Assembly: GCA_033557465.1 (NCBI GenBank)
Contig: CM066032.1
Location: forward strand, 56,518,955 to 56,582,954
Reading direction: 5' to 3'
Origin: Ichthyophis bannanicus
Taxonomy: Eukaryota > Chordata > Amphibia > Gymnophiona > Ichthyophiidae
Length of the DNA: 64,000 bases
A model generated the notes under the pieces. It was not told the DNA's origin, searched no databases, and worked only from the letters and a program-made list of their open reading frames with translations. Shown piece by piece: positions 62,456 to 64,000 of the stretch (position 1 is the stretch's first letter; every line of letters starts with the position of its first letter). The position numbers and the translations under genes were made by a program.

Positions 62456-64000
62456 AGATGCCTCTACTACTACTACTACTACTACTACTGATCATTTGTG
62501 CAGTGCTAAAAGGCATACACAGAGCTGTACTTATAGACATAATATACAGTCCCTGCTACTACTACTAGTACTACTGATCATTTGTATAGCGCTACAAGGC
62601 ATACGCAGAGCTGTACATATACACATAATATACAGTCCCTGCTACTACTACTAGTACTACTGATCATTTGTATAGCGCTACAAGGCATACGCAGAGCTGT
62701 ACATATAGACATAATATACAGTCCCTGCTACTACTACTAGTACTACTGATCATTTATACAGTGCTACAAGGCGTACACAGAGCTGTACATATAGACGTAA
62801 GACACAGTCCATGCTACTACTACTACTACTACTACTACTGATCATTTCTATAGGGTTACAAGGCATACACACAGAGCTGTACATATAGACATAAGACACA
62901 GTCCCTGCTACTACTACTACTACTACTGATAATTTGTATAGCACTACAAGGCATACGCAGAGCTGTACATATAGACGTAAGACACAGTTCCTGCTACTAC
63001 TACTACTGATCATTTCTATAGGGTTACAAGGCATACATAGAGCTGTACATATAGACGTAAGACACAGTCCCTGCTACTACTACTACTACTACTGATCATT
63101 TGTATAGTACTACAAGGCATACACAGAGCTGTACATATAGATGTAAGACACAGTCCCTGCTACTACTACTACTACTACTGATCATTTGTATATCACTACA
63201 AGGCATACGCAGAGCTGTACATATAGACGTAAGACACAGATCCTGCTACTACTACTACTGATCATTTCTATATGGTTACAAGAATATACAGAGCTGTACA
63301 TATAGACGTAAGATACAGTCCCTGCTACTACTACTAGTACTGATCAATTGTATAGCACTATAAGGCATACGCAGAGCTGTTCATATAGACATAAGATACA
63401 GTCCCTGCTACTACTACTACTACTACTATTGATCATTTGTACAGCACTACAAGGCATACGCAGAGCTGTACATATAGACATAAGACACAGTCCCTGCTAC
63501 TACTACTACAGATCATTTCTACAGGGTTACAAGGCATACACAGAGCTGTACATATAGACATAAGACACAGTCCCTGCTACTACTACTACTACTACTGATC
63601 AGTTGTATAGCACTACAAGGCATACACAGAGCTGTACATATAGACATAAGACACAGTTCCTGCTACTACTACTACTACTACTGATCATTTGTATAGAGCT
63701 ACAAGGCGTACGCAGAGCTGTACATATAGACATACGACACAGTCCCTGCTACTACTACTACTACTACTGATCATTTCTATAGGGTTACAAGGCATACACA
63801 GAGCTGTACATATAGATATAAGACACAGTCCCTGCTACTACTACTACTGATCATTTCTATAGGGTTACAAGGCATACACAGAGCTGTACATATAGACGTA
63901 AGACACAGTCCCTGCTACTACTACTACTACTACTACTACTACTAATCAGTTGTATAGCACTACAAGGCATACGCAGAACTGTACGTATAGATGTAAGATA
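62456..64000 (+). repeat. Tandem array of about 85-bp units with internal (CTA)n
   Basis: About 18 units run to the window's right edge. Each has (CTA)n of 4-9 repeats, TGATCATTTGTATAGCGCTA, CAAGGCATACGCAGAGCTG, TACATATAGACATAAGACAC and AGTCCCTG. Unit length ranges from about 79 to 94 bp, mostly because of the (CTA)n. The part TAGCGCTAC ... GCAGAGCTGTA forms the same kind of 3' hairpin as L2 tails. Two unit types alternate irregularly (AGCGCTAC and AGGGTTAC). It is not a CRISPR array. Confidence 0.93.

Noticed and set aside
62456..64000. CRISPR-like array
   Set aside because: No constant short direct repeat with variable spacers; the whole unit is repeated and the variable part is a (CTA)n microsatellite in a eukaryotic context.
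1..64000. Functional tRNA or rRNA genes
   Set aside because: The only tRNA-like sequences are SINE heads with A/B boxes that lack a full cloverleaf; no rRNA word was recognised.

Overview
This is a window of vertebrate nuclear DNA dominated by transposable elements. It carries the hallmarks of a large, repeat-rich genome: CR1, L2, L1-clade and RTE LINEs, a DIRS-type tyrosine-recombinase element, a Penelope-like element, an LTR, a hAT MITE and tRNA-derived SINEs. Bacterial-style operons, ribosome binding sites and compact gene order are absent, and the one host gene has consensus splice sites. The mix of DIRS, Penelope, CR1 and L2 points to an amphibian (a caecilian is my best guess) or a similar tetrapod; this is inference, not proof.

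The only convincing host gene is on the minus strand at 28211-33645. It is one open exon of about 5.4 kb encoding about 1,811 residues of a SecA-type motor ATPase. Walker A, DEVD Walker B, and SecA-like motifs IV-VI are all present, followed by a long C-terminal region with no family I recognise. The exon is flanked by a good acceptor and a good donor, so it is internal; the other exons are not visible. This is the most unusual object in the window.

Layout, left to right. 1-3.8 kb: diverged SINE copies, a fold-back repeat, a tRNA-SINE and a decayed DIRS recombinase fragment. 4-8.2 kb: an L1-clade ORF1 relic split by an RTE element (11-bp target duplication), itself carrying an L2 and a SINE. 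8.4-13.7 kb: a nearly complete CR1 (subfamily a) on the minus strand, with esterase ORF1, endonuclease/RT ORF2 and tandem 5' repeats. 13.9-22.5 kb: a nearly complete CR1 (subfamily b) on the plus strand, broken by two nested L2 copies and a 348-bp hAT MITE. 22.8-25.6 kb: a 385-bp palindrome leading into a G-rich minisatellite. 28-33.7 kb: the SecA-like exon. 34-41.4 kb: CR1 pieces and a nearly full-length L1-clade element with a 17-bp target duplication. 41.4-46.7 kb: a DIRS element with inverted terminal repeats and an internal complementary region. 46.7-52.2 kb: an L1 relic, a 1.57-kb solo LTR, an L2, an LTR-like repeat holding a Penelope-like element, and a SINE. 52.4-62.4 kb: CR1, nested L2 copies and an R4-like fragment. 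62.46-64 kb: an ~85-bp tandem array that seems to be built from an L2 3' tail.

The insertions can be ordered by who interrupts whom. CR1-b and the L1 relics are old hosts; L2, CR1-a, the 5.6-kb L1, the hAT, the LTR and the Penelope copy came later. A 3'-terminal hairpin with compensatory changes is shared by the L2 families and the SINEs, which suggests that L2 machinery mobilised the SINEs. Element boundaries without a target duplication are approximate (tens of bases).
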